Source: Sarcocystis neurona
Lineage: Eukaryota > Apicomplexa > Conoidasida > Eucoccidiorida > Sarcocystidae
Assembly: GCA_000727475.1 (NCBI GenBank)
Contig: KL647296.1
Coordinates: 186,001 to 250,000, forward strand
DNA: 64,000 nt
Direction of reading: 5' to 3'
The notes below the pieces were generated by a model. That model searched no databases. It was not told the origin of the DNA and saw nothing but the letters and a program-made list of their open reading frames with translations. Position 1 is the first letter of the stretch, and every line of letters begins with the position of its first letter. Below, in pieces: positions 12,475 through 25,800 of this stretch. The position numbers and the translations under genes were made by a program.

Positions 12475-15400
12475 TCAGCTTAGTGCAGGAGCACGCCTAG
12501 GGCCCTTTGTTACGCATGATACTTTTACTGTTCCCACAATTGCTTCTACAGCGTCGCCATTACTGAGAACCCAGTCTCTTTGTTTTCGTTTTTGCTGCTT
12601 CTCGTCATCGTCTTTCCGCAGCCACGTAAAACTCTCTGCCTGCAACCGAGTGCTTGTAGCGCAGGGCGCCACCACAGCCGGATGCAGCACCGCTGACTTG
12701 CTGCTGCTAATGCTTTTGGACGCACTGCTACTGCTGCCACTCCTGCCGGCGCTGCTGCTGCTACTGCTACTGCTATTGCTGCTGTTGACGCTCTTGCTGC
12801 TGCGACCGTTACTGCTGCTGGTGCTATCGCTACAACTGCTGCTGCTGCAGCTGCTGCTGCTGTCACTGATGGTGCCGCTGGCGTTGCTGTCACTCGTGCT
12901 GCCGTTGGCCACGTGATGGAGTGCATTATTTTCAGTGCGCGCCTTTTTTGCCTGCTTTGCTGCACGCTTGGCTTCCAGGAGCTTCTTCACCTTCTCCTGC
13001 AGCCTCTCCAGCTCCTCCTCTTCCGGCAGCAGCGGAATTAAGTCTTCTGCAGGGTCGTATGCCTGCCCACAATTTACGCAAGCAAGCCTTCCGTCCCCGA
13101 CATCCGCAGCCGACGCAGTCGCGGCATTGTGAAGCACCGGCTGCGTAGAGACAGCGCAGTAGACAAGCAGCTGCACACAAAGTACTAAAAAAGCACGTTT
13201 CGAATAACAGTCCCCTTCCACTACGTATAAACAGACGTGCGCGCACACACGAACACACACACGTACAAATTTACATATATAAATATATGTAGCATTCAAA
13301 TACACATACGTGAACACCTCGTTGAGACCGTACACATGCACAGCACGCATCACTTTAGGCACACAGTCACATTCCTGCAAACACGCCCATACAAATACCC
13401 ATAGGCACGCAGTCTCTTACACACACGAGTGCACCCGAAAGCGTACATATCAGAATAGGGTGCTTCCGTGGTCACAAGTATTTTTTCGAGTAGCACACGC
13501 CCACACACTTATACACGAAAGGGCATGCATTATTACGTCTACGCCTCCGCATCCTGCGCACACATAAGCACACACGTCAGCGCTTACCCATCCACATATA
13601 CACACACAAGACTACCTTCCTGCGTATACACTGACAAAGGTCTTTGACAGATCTTGATTTCCACACATGAAAGACATACGGATGAGTACACGCACGTCGC
13701 CCAAAAGACACGCACGCGTAAACAAAAGCCACTGACATACACGGACACAGGTGCGTAACTCCCTTATGGATCAACTACTGCACAGACGTGTGCTGCTCAT
13801 TGTGAACAGTACCTCGCTGTTGTCTTGCGTCTTGCGCTGCCCTGCAGCTGTTGAAGAAGAAGAGGAAGAAGAAGACGTTCCACTTTTTGTTGCTGCTGTC
13901 GCTGCCGCAGCGGCTGCGGCACGGCGAGCTTTCTCAGCGACAACGCAGCCACACGGCCAGATTATCGACGCTTTGATGCCACTGCGTATATCTATGCGTG
14001 ACACAGGACACACCAAAAAGTGGGTCTCCTTGTTGATCTGAAGAACATGAAGGGACAAGGAGAGCAAAAAGATGCAAATGTCCGACAAAAACGTCAGACT
14101 GCAAAGGAGAGGAAATCGCGGCGGACACAGGAAAGGAAAACCAGGTCGTAGTATGCATTTCTTTCTCTACCACCACCGGACACGACGGCCACAGGCGAAA
14201 TGCCGCGCACGGCTCGCCAGAGACACAAAAACACATCCACATATGCGTAGCACACAGGCACATACAACGTAAAACATTAGCTGCGTATACGTCACCTTTA
14301 CACACGCACGAAAATACAGAGGGGCATGCATGAAGGAGATACACACACGTAAATTTTACACAACACAAATATACCTACAGAGAACAGATACGCAAAGAGA
14401 GTATACACGCATATAAGTGGAATAAGGACACCTCCATAGGATCCGCACCTACACATACGGCCAGGAGACATACGTATAAATGTATGCACATAAATACGTA
14501 CACAAATAAACCTGTGAACCGATATACGTAATTCTTGCGACTCGACCACCTGTTCTACAGAACCTTAATGATGCGGCAGCGAAAAACATCCCGAATAAGG
14601 GGGCTGTGAGAAACGGACGAATACGTAATGAGACGGAGGGGGAAAATGCAGGGGAGAAGTATGTATGTGCAGAAACATATAGGTACGCAGCAGACGCCCC
14701 CTAGAGTGGAACCTTACAAGGAACAGAAACTGGTACTGTTGCTGGTGCTGGTGCTGCTGCTTCAAGCTCTAGGTCTCCTGCAGCGCCCACAGCAGCGGCG
14801 ATAATAAACAGGACTAGCGTATGTTCCACCACCTGGAGCAGCAGCAGCGGCGACCTCCATATACCGGAACGTCGACACTTTTACATGCAGCAACACAAAC
14901 ACACCTGATAGGATCCTGCCTGCCTTTCAACACGCACGTGTAATGGGTTGCTGCAGAAGATGCTGCCCTCGCTACGGCTGTTACAGCTGGTGTTCCACCT
15001 CCAGCTGGGTAATCATTGTGCCGCTCTTGGCGTTGCTGATGTCGCTGCAGCTCTCGTTGCTGCTGCGGTGGGTGCTTCTGCTGCGGAGAACGTGTTCCAG
15101 CGCCTGCTCATGCTGGTGCCGCCGCTAATTTCATTGCCGTTGCTAGTGCCGCTGTCGTTGCTGCAGGCGGTTTTTGCTATTACTGTTGCCGCTGCTGTAC
15201 TTGCTGTTGCTGCTTGTGCCGCCGCTACAGTTGCTGTTGCGGCTGGTACTACTTACTTCGGTGACACACTGTTGCACGTCCTTCAGAGACGAGATGTGCT
15301 GCAGGTGCGGCGGCATCGATTTGGAAAGGAGACGAGACAGCAATTCCTCTTTGTTATACAGACGTCCTAATCGACATGCAACAACAGGCATTCGCAGGGG

Positions 15401-16942
15401 TTCCTGTAGCAGCACCCGCAGCGCAGAAATTAACAGGACAGTCACAGTAAAAATGGACAGACTTAAGAAGTGTGGCAAGCACACACATATTTATTCAAAT
15501 AAACAGATGCCCCCGCACACACGCAGGTAAATGTGTACACACGAATATACAAATATACGCTGCATATTGAAATTACCTCATATCCGAGGTACACTTATAC
15601 GTAAATATACATACGTGTACGTGTACGTACACACCCCTACAGACACACAGACATGTACACAAACAAGCGCCTATGTGGACCGACACTCGTATACATAGAC
15701 ACATGTATGTATACTCACAAAACTCCCATGCGCGGATTACATATATACATATATATATATATATATTTATGTGGTTGTATGGATGGATCCACATATACAC
15801 ACAAGTATATAAAGACGTGTATATATATATATAGGCAGAAGTATTCATGTACGCACCGAGACCAAGCACATATAAGTGCAGAGCGTGATACGCACGTACA
15901 TAGGACCAAACAGACGCCGACCTCTCTACACATACCCACATACGGGCTTACACACACACACATCTACTACTAATTTCTAAAAAAATAAACACACATACGC
16001 ATACGCAGACCTGTTTCTTTACATATTCACATACACTAAACAGCGTAAACAAATGCACGTATACCAGGGACAGAAAAAAGAGCTCGGAGTCCTGCGCTTC
16101 AGTTCTACTCTACTTATTCTCTCGCTTCTGCGCTTCTCCGTAATGCGAGTCTGTCTTTCTTCTACATCGCACACACATTTGATCAGCTACATTTCGGTCC
16201 TACTATGAACACAAGGACACGGTATAGGTGGCTGTACACGCATAGATATATGTATATAGATATATCGGCGCATATATATATACTTTAAATTACATACAGA
16301 CAGACACAGACATGGACACCCGGACCTACGTACTTAGGCGCGTATCCGCGCATATATATATATATACACGTGTGTATCACTAGTATGTGTATACACACAC
16401 CAATTTGCAGTCTGCTATATAAACAGGTGGTACCCTGCTCTGTAACCCCATCCCAAACACCCGTCCACACCGGATGTATATTTATATATATATATATGCA
16501 TATACGCACACACACACACACACACAAAGTTAGACATATATATATACATATATATACACTCTCATACACGCGAATTTACATATAGGAACTGCTCTATATA
16601 GAGTGGGACGGACAGAAGAACGGCGAGAGAAAGGAAACACGCAACGGCGAACTGTATAAACACACAGACGTCTCCGTGCAGAGTAAAAGGGCGTATTCTT
16701 CGTCAAAAAGTGAAGAAAAAAAAGGGACGAAGTGAAGAGGAAGCAGTGGAGACACATACCTGCGATAAAGAACAAGTAGAAAGCTGCAAGTCGCGTGCTT
16801 CGCTTCTACTTAATCTCTCGTCTCCTTCACGGACTTGGGTATTAGGAACATATCCCATTCCTCCCAAATTTCGGAGAAAACGAAATCCTTTCGTTTTCAC
16901 CATATCCGCCCTGGTAGTGATGGACCCCCCATCGCCCCCCAT
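12475..16942 (-). CDS. RTF2: Replication termination factor 2 (RTF2)
   Basis: The four exons are 16942-16760, 15403-15257, 14037-13813 and 13140-12475. All introns are phase 0 with GT-AG ends, giving 406 residues. RTF2 is a nuclear protein with a U-box/RING-like fold, linked in yeast and human cells to replication-fork arrest and restart and to splicing. Exon 1 starts MGGDGGSITTRADMVKTKG, the typical RTF2 N-terminus, and ends CSLSQ. Exon 2 continues with MPVVACRLGRLYNKEELL, the family signature. Exon 3 carries LVCPVS and PCGCVVAEKARR. Exon 4 carries LACVNCGQAYDPAEDLIPL, then an acidic/basic helix, a poly-Ser region and a short basic tail. Poly-Ala and poly-Ser of about 60 residues separate GCVVAEK from ACVNC, whereas human RTF2 has about 12. 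About 25 residues between exons 2 and 3 of human RTF2 have no counterpart; a small exon may be missing. The start is set by conservation. Confidence 0.93.
15530..16560. repeat. Microsatellite-rich first intron of RTF2
   Basis: The 1,356-nt intron between RTF2 exons 1 and 2 (16759-15404) is dominated by (TA)n blocks, for example near 15745-15766, 15820-15832, 16351-16366 and 16480-16498, by a (CA)n run at about 16507-16527 and by ACACATA mixtures. Open frames across it are Tyr/Ile/Cys/Val strings produced by the repeats and are not coding. Confidence 0.85.
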
Positions 16943-19900
16943 CTTGCGACTCTGCGTAGTAAAAAGACGAGGAGGAAAGAAGAGGGAAAAGACGCGAAAA
17001 AGTCGAAACAAAAGTACACAACAGAGCAGAAATCAGGGGAAACGGGAGAACGGAAGGAACTGCAGAACGGAGAGGAAGGGAAATATGGGGAGGGACGGCA
17101 AGACGCACAGGGACACGCAGATACATATGGGAGTCACAAACTGAAATCTTGAATATACGTCTGTCTGTGTGTCAGTACACCGCAGCTGTAAATGGCACTT
17201 GCTACAGACGCACTTTGGATTCAAATGGAGGGAACGGGGTGTACATACACCGCAGCGGATACAGTTCGTGTTCGAAAGCGTTCTGCAGTCACACGAAGAG
17301 ACCGACGGCGAGCAACAAAACGACAGGAGGAGAAGACGGAAAGAATAAGAAGGAAAGAGTAAAACAGAAGGAAAAATCCCTTCAGATTCCCTTCAGATTC
17401 CTACAGAAAAATAGAAGCGCAATATAGGGGGAACGCAGAAGTCACGACGACAAGAAAAAGAGCTCCTTGCTCAGAACAGATTTCGAACTGCGAAGACGAA
17501 GACGTTGGGACGACAAAGAGATCTAGTGAAGTACGCCCGACGAAAGTGCGCCAGTCATCAAAGAGAACACGTTTCCACTCTCTAACTTGCCCCACCACGA
17601 AAAGCTCAGCAAACACATCCTGGTACTACATGTTCGTATGCAGAATAGCTAGGACGGACAGACAGGTTCTTCAACCTATATATCATATACATATATCTCT
17701 TCCCCATGTGTGTGCGCATATAGACAGTGAAAGATAAACTGACGCTCGACCATCGCGTGCACGCAGTCCACAAGGTCGGCGAATAGCGAACAACAAACAC
17801 ATCTCTCTCTATATATTTATATGAAGGACGGATGACAGAACTAATACAGAACCACTGCCCAATAGTAACAGCATACACGAACAACGGTGAGAATCAGTAG
17901 AGACAGATCACACGGATGAGGAAAAAGTTGGAGGGACTGTCTGACAGCCACGTGTAGCCCCAAAACAGCAGAAAGGTGTATCGCTAGGGTGCTGATATGC
18001 AAGTATCCACGTGCACATGTCCATATTTTGAAAATCTGTAAAGCACAATTCATCACCTGGGCCTAAGAAAATGTGTCCCTTTACGACTCAACGTGAACAC
18101 GTATACGCATACGTTTACACAAATGTATTGATGCGTTTGTGTAGACTAACTTCTTTGTGCGCAGACGCAATTATACATCCCCAAAGGAGTCGACGCAAGC
18201 GATCCTTGGGAAAAGCAACACAGAACGCGACACGCGGATACTGCGTGCTCACCTGCAGCCACAGCAACAGACACGTACATTTAAATGGGGCACGGCATAC
18301 GCATAGAATTCATCTCCTCTACTAGGGTGCACATGTTTAATAAATATTATCAACCTTTATCGCGCATACGAGATATAGTCCAGATTGTGCGCGCTTGGCC
18401 GCACATTCTTCCCTCTTGCCTTCCTCTCTCTCTTTCTCCGTAAGTAACCGACGTACACGTATATACGCAGACACAAAATGTAGATGAGTAAGTATAAGTA
18501 GACACAGAGAGGGACACACACACGCAGGCAGTTTATAGTCACACGCAGGCTCCTATGGAAAGAGTCCCCCGGCAACAACAAGCACTGGAAGGTTTCTATT
18601 ATCTGCAGGGTAAGTCTCTTCGGTCTAATTCTTCGATGGCCTAAACTGAAGAGGAATACTACAAGACGGAGGACCGAGAGCGAGGAGATAGCACTTCAGG
18701 CCTGTGATGCGAACAACACGCAGAGAGGGTGGAAGCGAGAAAAAGTGACCACGAGGAAACGGGGAAACGAAAGCGGAAGCTTTCAAGACGATGAAATCTC
18801 GCACGAGGAAGAAAAAATTCACTGACCTCAATCATAATTTTTTGAGATTTTCATACGGGCAGTAATACGGGGATCAAAGAAAAAGACATTTGCGTCAATG
18901 AGAAACAGAGCGACAAACCGCTAACGCGACAAGACGCCAGATATCGACCACGCCGCGAAAAACTGCTATGGAACCACAGGAGAGAGGCCAAACAAAAAGG
19001 CCGATTCGTCTTGTTAGCCTGTACTACACGTAGAAAAGCGAAAATAAAGCTTACTTGTCTTGGTCACCGTGTATCACTAGGTAGTCGGGGAATCCAAACA
19101 CATCCAGTGCGCCCGTTGTGCTCACAGGTAGAAATAAGGAATAGGTATAGGATGACCGTATAGAGGTTTCGCAGGTAAAGTACTAGTTGGCACTGCTTGA
19201 CCCAACACGCTATTTACGGCCGAGCATTCAACTCGAGTAAGCCTTAGAAAGAGAAACTTCGTCAAAAGCGAACGCCAGCGCACTGCCGGACTCTACATTT
19301 ACCAACACAAAATGCGTGCGTTTAGCAAAGCAACGGGCGAAAATACTGTTTTTTAAAGATGTATGAACAAGGATGTCCCTGCAAGGCAGCAAGCGTTGCA
19401 CTCGCCGTGTTTGCATGCAGCACCGTGACAGAGGTACCACGTTCCACAAACACGTAATCTATGTCTCGTTTACCACAACATATGTACACCTACATAATGT
19501 CACGTATATATGTAAGGCTGTAAGGCGCGTTGTGCCCCCATATAAACAGTACCGAAAAAAGAACACTTCTGCTGCTCTGTACATAACGGGAGGCTGAACC
19601 TGAAACTGTTCGCTTGCTGGAAGGTCTTCTATCGGCGTTTAAACAGACAGTTGTTAAGCTAGGGATCTCGATGAACACTACTGGATTTCTTATTGTTTTT
19701 CATTATGATCAAGCGTAACTTTTCTGCTGTCCTTACCCTGTGCTGATGAACTCACGCTTGTACAGACGTATGGAGTGACGAAGTCACATACTGTAAAACA
19801 TGTGGTGCAACAGAAAAATCTGCGGCCTGCTGTTACAACTGCAGGAACTTTCAGTCGCTTACATCAGAAGGATCAGATATCTCTTGGACGGGACGGACTG

Positions 19901-20390
19901 TGTGTACTCTTCAAAAGAAATTACATGCTTTTTACCGGTAGCTACATACGTACAGGAAGCTTGACATTCAGACCGCTTAATGAATAATTTAGCTGTTAAT
20001 TGCGTTCAGCCAGTGAAAGATGCCAGTGGTCCCCGTCGAATCTAAGAAGAAACACGCAGGTACTTACAAATGGTTGAAACTTGATCCCGATCACAATGGG
20101 AAAGAGTGTAAAGTAAATATGAATGCGGGATTTGAGGTGTGTTTACACGTTGAAACTATTGCTTATTTTACCGTGTCAGCAGAATATACTCGCGTCATTG
20201 TTGGTATGACGTTTCTGAGAAGTGGTCACCCTCACCTGGCTGCCCAGCAGGGACATAAGCACGTTTCTACGTGTGACACTCGAAAGCGATCTTCATCACT
20301 AGTCGATATAGATGTCAAACAGAGTGTCTTAGAGTGCGAAGTTGTCACTCAGGAATTTTGAAAGTGTCTCTAGGACAGGAACGAAGAACG

Positions 20391-20490
20391 TCTCGACCAG
20401 ACGAAATGCCACGTTCAGCTGCAGAATGGCTAGCGAAACGTCTCGACCAAACGAAACGCCACGTTCAGCTGCAGAATGGCTAGCGAAACG
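20391..20490. repeat. Two-copy tandem repeat, 50 bp unit
   Basis: Two adjacent 50-bp units start at 20391 and 20441 with TCTCGACCA. They share ACGTTCAGCTGCAGAATGGC and end TAGCGAAACG. They differ at only a few positions, which suggests a recent duplication. Confidence 0.9.
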
Positions 20491-20871
20491 AGAGCGTGAA
20501 GCTGGACGTGAAACTGCTGTGTATTGACGCAGAGTAAAAGGCCGACACAGTGGCGGAGGAAGACTGAAGGGCTGTCTGACAACAACAAATGGGAACAACT
20601 GTCTTAGTTGGTAGCGAAGGGAAGGGAAGTGGTTTACCCGACCGTATAAAATAGAAACAAGGGCAGAGGAGAGATCAGAGCACGAATAAACAACAGAGGC
20701 GTAAGGACGTACCGTGCTCGGTTGATCTCAGAGTGGCGTCAAGGTGAATTCAGACTTGCGTGGGAGCTTCGTCTTCAGGTTTACTGGGGAGATCCCGCAG
20801 AAGTTCTAACTTGACTTTTAAAGAAAACGTGTGTATTTGAGGCAGACGTCGTCGACAAATAAAAGTAAACG

Positions 20872-20995
20872 ACATGGAGCAGCGAGGTAGTAACTGTGTA
20901 TGACGAATAAAGGCAACCACATGGAGCAGCGAGGTAGTAACTGTGTGTGACGAATAAAGGCAACCACATGGAGCAGCGAGGTAGTAACTGTCCCT
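20872..20995. repeat. Tandem repeat, 47 bp unit, 2.6 copies
   Basis: Units start at 20872, 20919 and 20966 with ACATGGAGCAGCGAGGTAGT, followed by AACTGTGT and TGACGAATAAAGGCAACC. The last copy is incomplete. Copies are nearly identical. Confidence 0.9.
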
Positions 20996-22823
20996 CGTAT
21001 GAGTGCACAGTTTGTTAAGTCACCTCCCGTTGAAGATTACCAAGGTACTGTTCACGCTAAATTTGAGAGCATTTCCTCAACAGGCAACTTTCACCGTACT
21101 CAAATATATTGTCGCGCTGTGTATGCGCCTAAAATCATGAATGTTTACGGATGGGTGACTTTGAAACGGATCGCAGTATTATGATTTGTCTTCCTGCATA
21201 CATGTGTCTGTGTGAACTTCAGTAGGTCATCACGTATGCATCAAATCAACACCGACGCGTAGACCCACCGAGAGACCACATCTACATGATCAAGAAAGAT
21301 TCACTGTGGAGTCAAATCAATACGGTCAACAATTTATGTGTGGATTTTTATACCTGCGCCAGTGCGCACACACACGTATGCGCGTCCACAATTGATGTGA
21401 ACACACCGTTTTCCTCCGACGTCTCGATGAGTATGAGTGCGCACTTAGACAGGTATGTAGACTACGTGCTGAAACCTGCTATACAAAAACACACATTTTA
21501 CAAACATGTTAGTGAAGAAATGTAATCATTGCACTTACGTGCGTACCAGGCAGCCGCGTACACATTCTGTTATTTCCCTCACCCACGTTTCGATATGCGT
21601 CGGAGGACTTCTACATCGCACGCAGTATATCAGGCAAGATATACATTGAAATGTTTATTGATGCAGATAGAGAGATACACAGACGCTGTGTGCGTCTGCG
21701 TAACAGACGGCGGATTCCCACGTGGTGCAACTCTTCCTCCCTTCCCTTCTCTCTCCTCCTCTACTACGTACACATGGATATAAATATGTAGCGGAAATTG
21801 TACCTTCGGCCCGGTGCATACGTCTTCACACAGACAGTCCTGCTCTCAACCTATATAAATGCGATGGGCCTACAGTACGCGTGCATGCCGTACCGTCGGC
21901 GTAAGAGGTATGTACCTCGAGCCTTACCATGGGCGCATGCCTGTCCACGAACGTATCATATGTGTGTGAACGTACACACATACAACGGGGACGCACGTGT
22001 ATCTGTATACAGGGATGCCGTATGTGTTGACGTCGAGAGGTAAACATTAGTGTTCCTCCCGTCCTGCGTCGCACGTTTTCCTTCCCCGTGCTGCGGTGTC
22101 TCTCGCTGTACATTAACATGAACGGACTACAGTCCCTGTATATCAGAGGCCTCTGTGTACCAACATGTATTCTCGGAAGTACGTTTGATTCCACATATGC
22201 ACACGCACGTACGTTACGGAAACAGCGCTACATTCATGAGAAAGGTGTACACACGTGTGTACGGGACGAGCGTACAAGGACAGTTCAAATTGCAAGAGTT
22301 CACTTGCTCTCTTCGGAGAGCACCTCTTCACTCGCACCATCCTCATCCTCAACAAAATTCAGTCCACCTGTATATTTGTGAATATATGTATACATATACG
22401 TATAGATACAAGCGCCTACTCACACGTGTATATATATGTGAAGTCACACGGATGTAGACGTGTGTAAAAATTTGTGTACATATATATCTCCATATCCATA
22501 TATATATACATATGTGTATACACGCGTATGAAGATATGCATGTGCCCCCGAAGGGTGCCCGCGGCACTTCCTGATCATTCCCATTTTGATTCCTGGATGC
22601 AGTAGAACTCTCCATCTGCACATATATATAAATATAAGAAGTTGTGGGTAAATGTGGATATATATATATATATACATATGCATTTACACACGGGCGTACA
22701 CAGGTATACACATACAGAAACACGTTGATCAATATGGTGGATCTACTTGTCCCTGAATACGGGAATGCGAAGAGCAACTTTTGTTGGGTGTGTACGTCAG
22801 CTGTGGCCTCGTTTAGCAATTTT

Positions 22824-25800
22824 TTACGATGTTTTTGGCTGGGGAGGTGCTGCTTTAAGTTTCAACGGCGGGCCCTTCGCGGGAGCTTTCTTCGGTGGAG
22901 GTAAAGCGCCTTTACTCTGTCCTTCAAGAACAGAAGAAGATGGAGCAGGAGGAGGAGAGGGAACTGCTGTTTTAGAAGGGGTGGGTGGCAGCAGCGTCGG
23001 AGCAGTCGCGCCAGCAGCACTGCCGTCCTTCTTGGGCACGGCAACAGGAACTTTGCCTTCTAGCTTCTTCAATCCTGCTGCTGCATCGGCTTTGCCGTTG
23101 CCTTTCGTTGGTGGCGGCAGACCTGCCGGGATGCCCGCTGACGTTTTTCCTGGGGTTGCTGCAGGCCCGGCTCCCTCTGGTGCTGCTGCCACTGCTGCTG
23201 CTTTTTTTGTTGCCTCTGCTCCTGCTGGTGCTGCTTTTGCGTCTGCTTTTCCTGGTGGTAGCTTCGCTCCCGCCGTCCCTGCTGCAGCCCCCTCATCTCT
23301 CCGGGCTGCTGATGCTGCCGCAGCTTGCTGCTTCTGCTCTTTCGCCCTTTCTTCGAAAAAAAGCCACGGCGCCTCTCTTTCCAGCTGTTTCTGTCGGCGA
23401 TAGGCTACGTCTTCAGGTCTCGGTGTCTCTTCATCTTCTTCTGCGGCTTCCCCGGCAGCGGCAGGAGCCGCAGCAGCCGATGGAGTCTCTCGTCGCTCGT
23501 ACGCTCTCGCTTCTTCCTCTGCAACCTTGGCGACAGCCTGAGCAACAGTAAGCAGTTCTCTAATTCTGCAAACGAGCTGCCCTGCTTCCTCCCATCCTTT
23601 TTCGATCTCTTCTCTCTGTGTGCGCGACAACGTCGCAAGTCGAACTTCTGACCGCTCCAGCAGCAGGGCGCGTCGGTGCAGCAGCTGCTGCCAGAGCTTC
23701 AGCAGCAGCTGCTCTGCGGAGTACCCGCTTTGTGTGAGGTGCCTGAGGGTGCTGCTGCGGTACGGGGCAGCCAGAAGCAGCTGGACGATGTCGGCAGCCT
23801 GGGTCAGACGCAGCAGCAGCTGCTGAGGAAAGAGCAGCAAGTCGGCAGGCAAACGAGAGACCAGCGGAACGCGCAGGTCAACGGTGTCTTCCAGCTGAAG
23901 CTCGGCCACTAGCGGCGAGAGAGGCGTGTTGTTGCTGCGAGTGTAAATGCCCGCCGATAAAGAGTAGTCGTTCAGGCCCACGAGCACTGCAGCAGCACCG
24001 TCTCCGCGCAAGTCGAGTGGCTGCTGCTGCACCTCGTAGTCCCTGCAGATGCCCACAGCAAGTGCGTGGAAAACCGTCAGCTGCTCGCGATGAGCAACTG
24101 CGTTTACATCGGCTCCCCGCTCAAGCAGCAACGAAGCGACGTCGCGCTGCAGGCCGTAGACAGCAAGCATCAACGGAGTTTCTCCTCGCTCTGTTCTTGC
24201 GTTCACAAGGCGTACAAGCGCTGCTGCAGGAACAAGCACAGCACCAGCGCACATGCAGGGCCCGGGGCGGCATGTCATTCCTGCAGCAACATCGGAAGGA
24301 AAGCGCAGCAAGCTTCGAAGAGACAAAACAGCAGCCACGGCAGCTGCTCCTCGAGAAAGAGGTAGCAGCAGCAACAGGGCTGCAGCACACCGCAGGGAGA
24401 GAGGCAGCGGCGGGATTGTTGCAGACCTGTCCGAGCCGCGGCGGCAGGTTTGAAGAGGCAGCAGCGAGGTGCGGGGGAGGAGGAAGCGGACTGAGCTTTG
24501 TGCGCGGATCCAGCAGCGGCAGACGTGCAGGAGGAGCAGTAGCAGCTTCGCTAAGGCAAGGAATGGGAGCACTGCAGGAGAAGTACGGAGAAACAGCAGC
24601 AACCCCACTTGCGCCAGACGGCCGGGAAAGGATAGCGACCGCAGCAGACATACATCCAGGAGGAGACAGCAGAGGACGTAACTGATGTGTTTACACCTTG
24701 GACTGTCATTGCAAGCGCTCCTTCTCTTATATGCGAATATAGCCGTGTACACGTCGAGCTCAGCAGGAGGAGCAGTGGCAGCAGGAGATGCGTTAGCAGC
24801 AGCGTAAGGGGAAGAGAAGGGGGTGTGGTTTTTTACCAGCTCGAGCATTGCTGCTGCTGCGCTGATTCGGCAAGGAAGCAGCAGCATAGTCGAGAAGCAC
24901 CTGTACCGTAGCAGCATCTGCAGCAAAAGCAGCAAGATGCAGTGGCGTCGCTCCCTCCCCATTAGCAGCAAAACAACTTTGCCCGGACCGCAGCAACTGC
25001 TTGCAAACTTCTCTTTTTCCTCGCGCCGCCGCAAGATGCAGCACACCGTTCAACCCGAGCAGTCGGTGAGTACGTGCCTGCAGCAGCAGTTCTCTGGCGC
25101 TGGTCTCTCTCCCAAGGCGTCTGCCTTCACCAGAAAAAGAAGAAGCAGCTCCTCCTTTCCCGTCACCAGAGAGACGTCTTCCTCCCCCAGTTGTTGTTGC
25201 TGCGGCTGCAAGTGATGCTGCTGTTGCAGCTGCTGCCGCTGCTGCTGCAGGGCGTGCTGCTGCGTCTCGCTCGTCACATGCGCGCAAAAAGAGACGCAGC
25301 AAAACCGCCTGGCTGTTGTCCACAGCAGCAGCCTCGGAGGATCGAGCGAAGCAGCTAAAGCTGAAAGAAGGGGACGAAGCGGCAGCAGGAGCTGCCGCAG
25401 GAGCAGCGGGAGTAGCAGGCAGAGGACACGCTGCCATCGCAAGCAGCGGGGTCACTCCCCACTCGTTGGTTGTCAGGAAGTCGAAACCGGCCTGCAGCAT
25501 CCTTCAGACAGTGCACGCGAAAGCAAAGGCAGAGAAGCAGAGCTAGGGCAAGCGAAAAAAGCAGGAAGCGCAGCAGAAATTCATACAGCTGCAGGAAGAA
25601 GAACTGCAATACCACCAGAGATTCAAAACGACGGGAAAAACGTGGAGGCAGACGAGGAGGAGGAGAAGAAAAATCGACTACCGCATAGTCGTAGCGTAGC
25701 GAAGGAACAAAAAAGACGGAGGAGGCGACTCAATAGCAACAGCATGCAGATGCCACACGTCGAAGTAGGAGGCGACAAGTGGGGAGGAAGGGGGGGGCGG

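Larger units (their letters stand above)
16943..22823. other. 5.9 kb spacer, largely repeat-poor, no firm gene
   Basis: This lies between the RTF2 start codon and the stop of the ankyrin gene. Candidate small plus-strand frames are 20020-20361 (113 codons, ATG, Lys-rich start, then mixed sequence with five Cys) and 21286-21525 (79 codons). Neither has a known motif or convincing splice partners. Two tandem repeats lie at 20391-20490 and 20872-20995. Near the right end, from about 22380, (TA)n-rich DNA resumes. Confidence 0.35.

Noticed and set aside
21286..21525. Possible Penelope-like reverse transcriptase fragment (SAHLDRYVDYVLKPAIQKHT)
   Set aside because: The faint likeness to the 'LS..VDY.LKP' region of such elements is not backed by upstream or downstream RT motifs or by terminal repeats.
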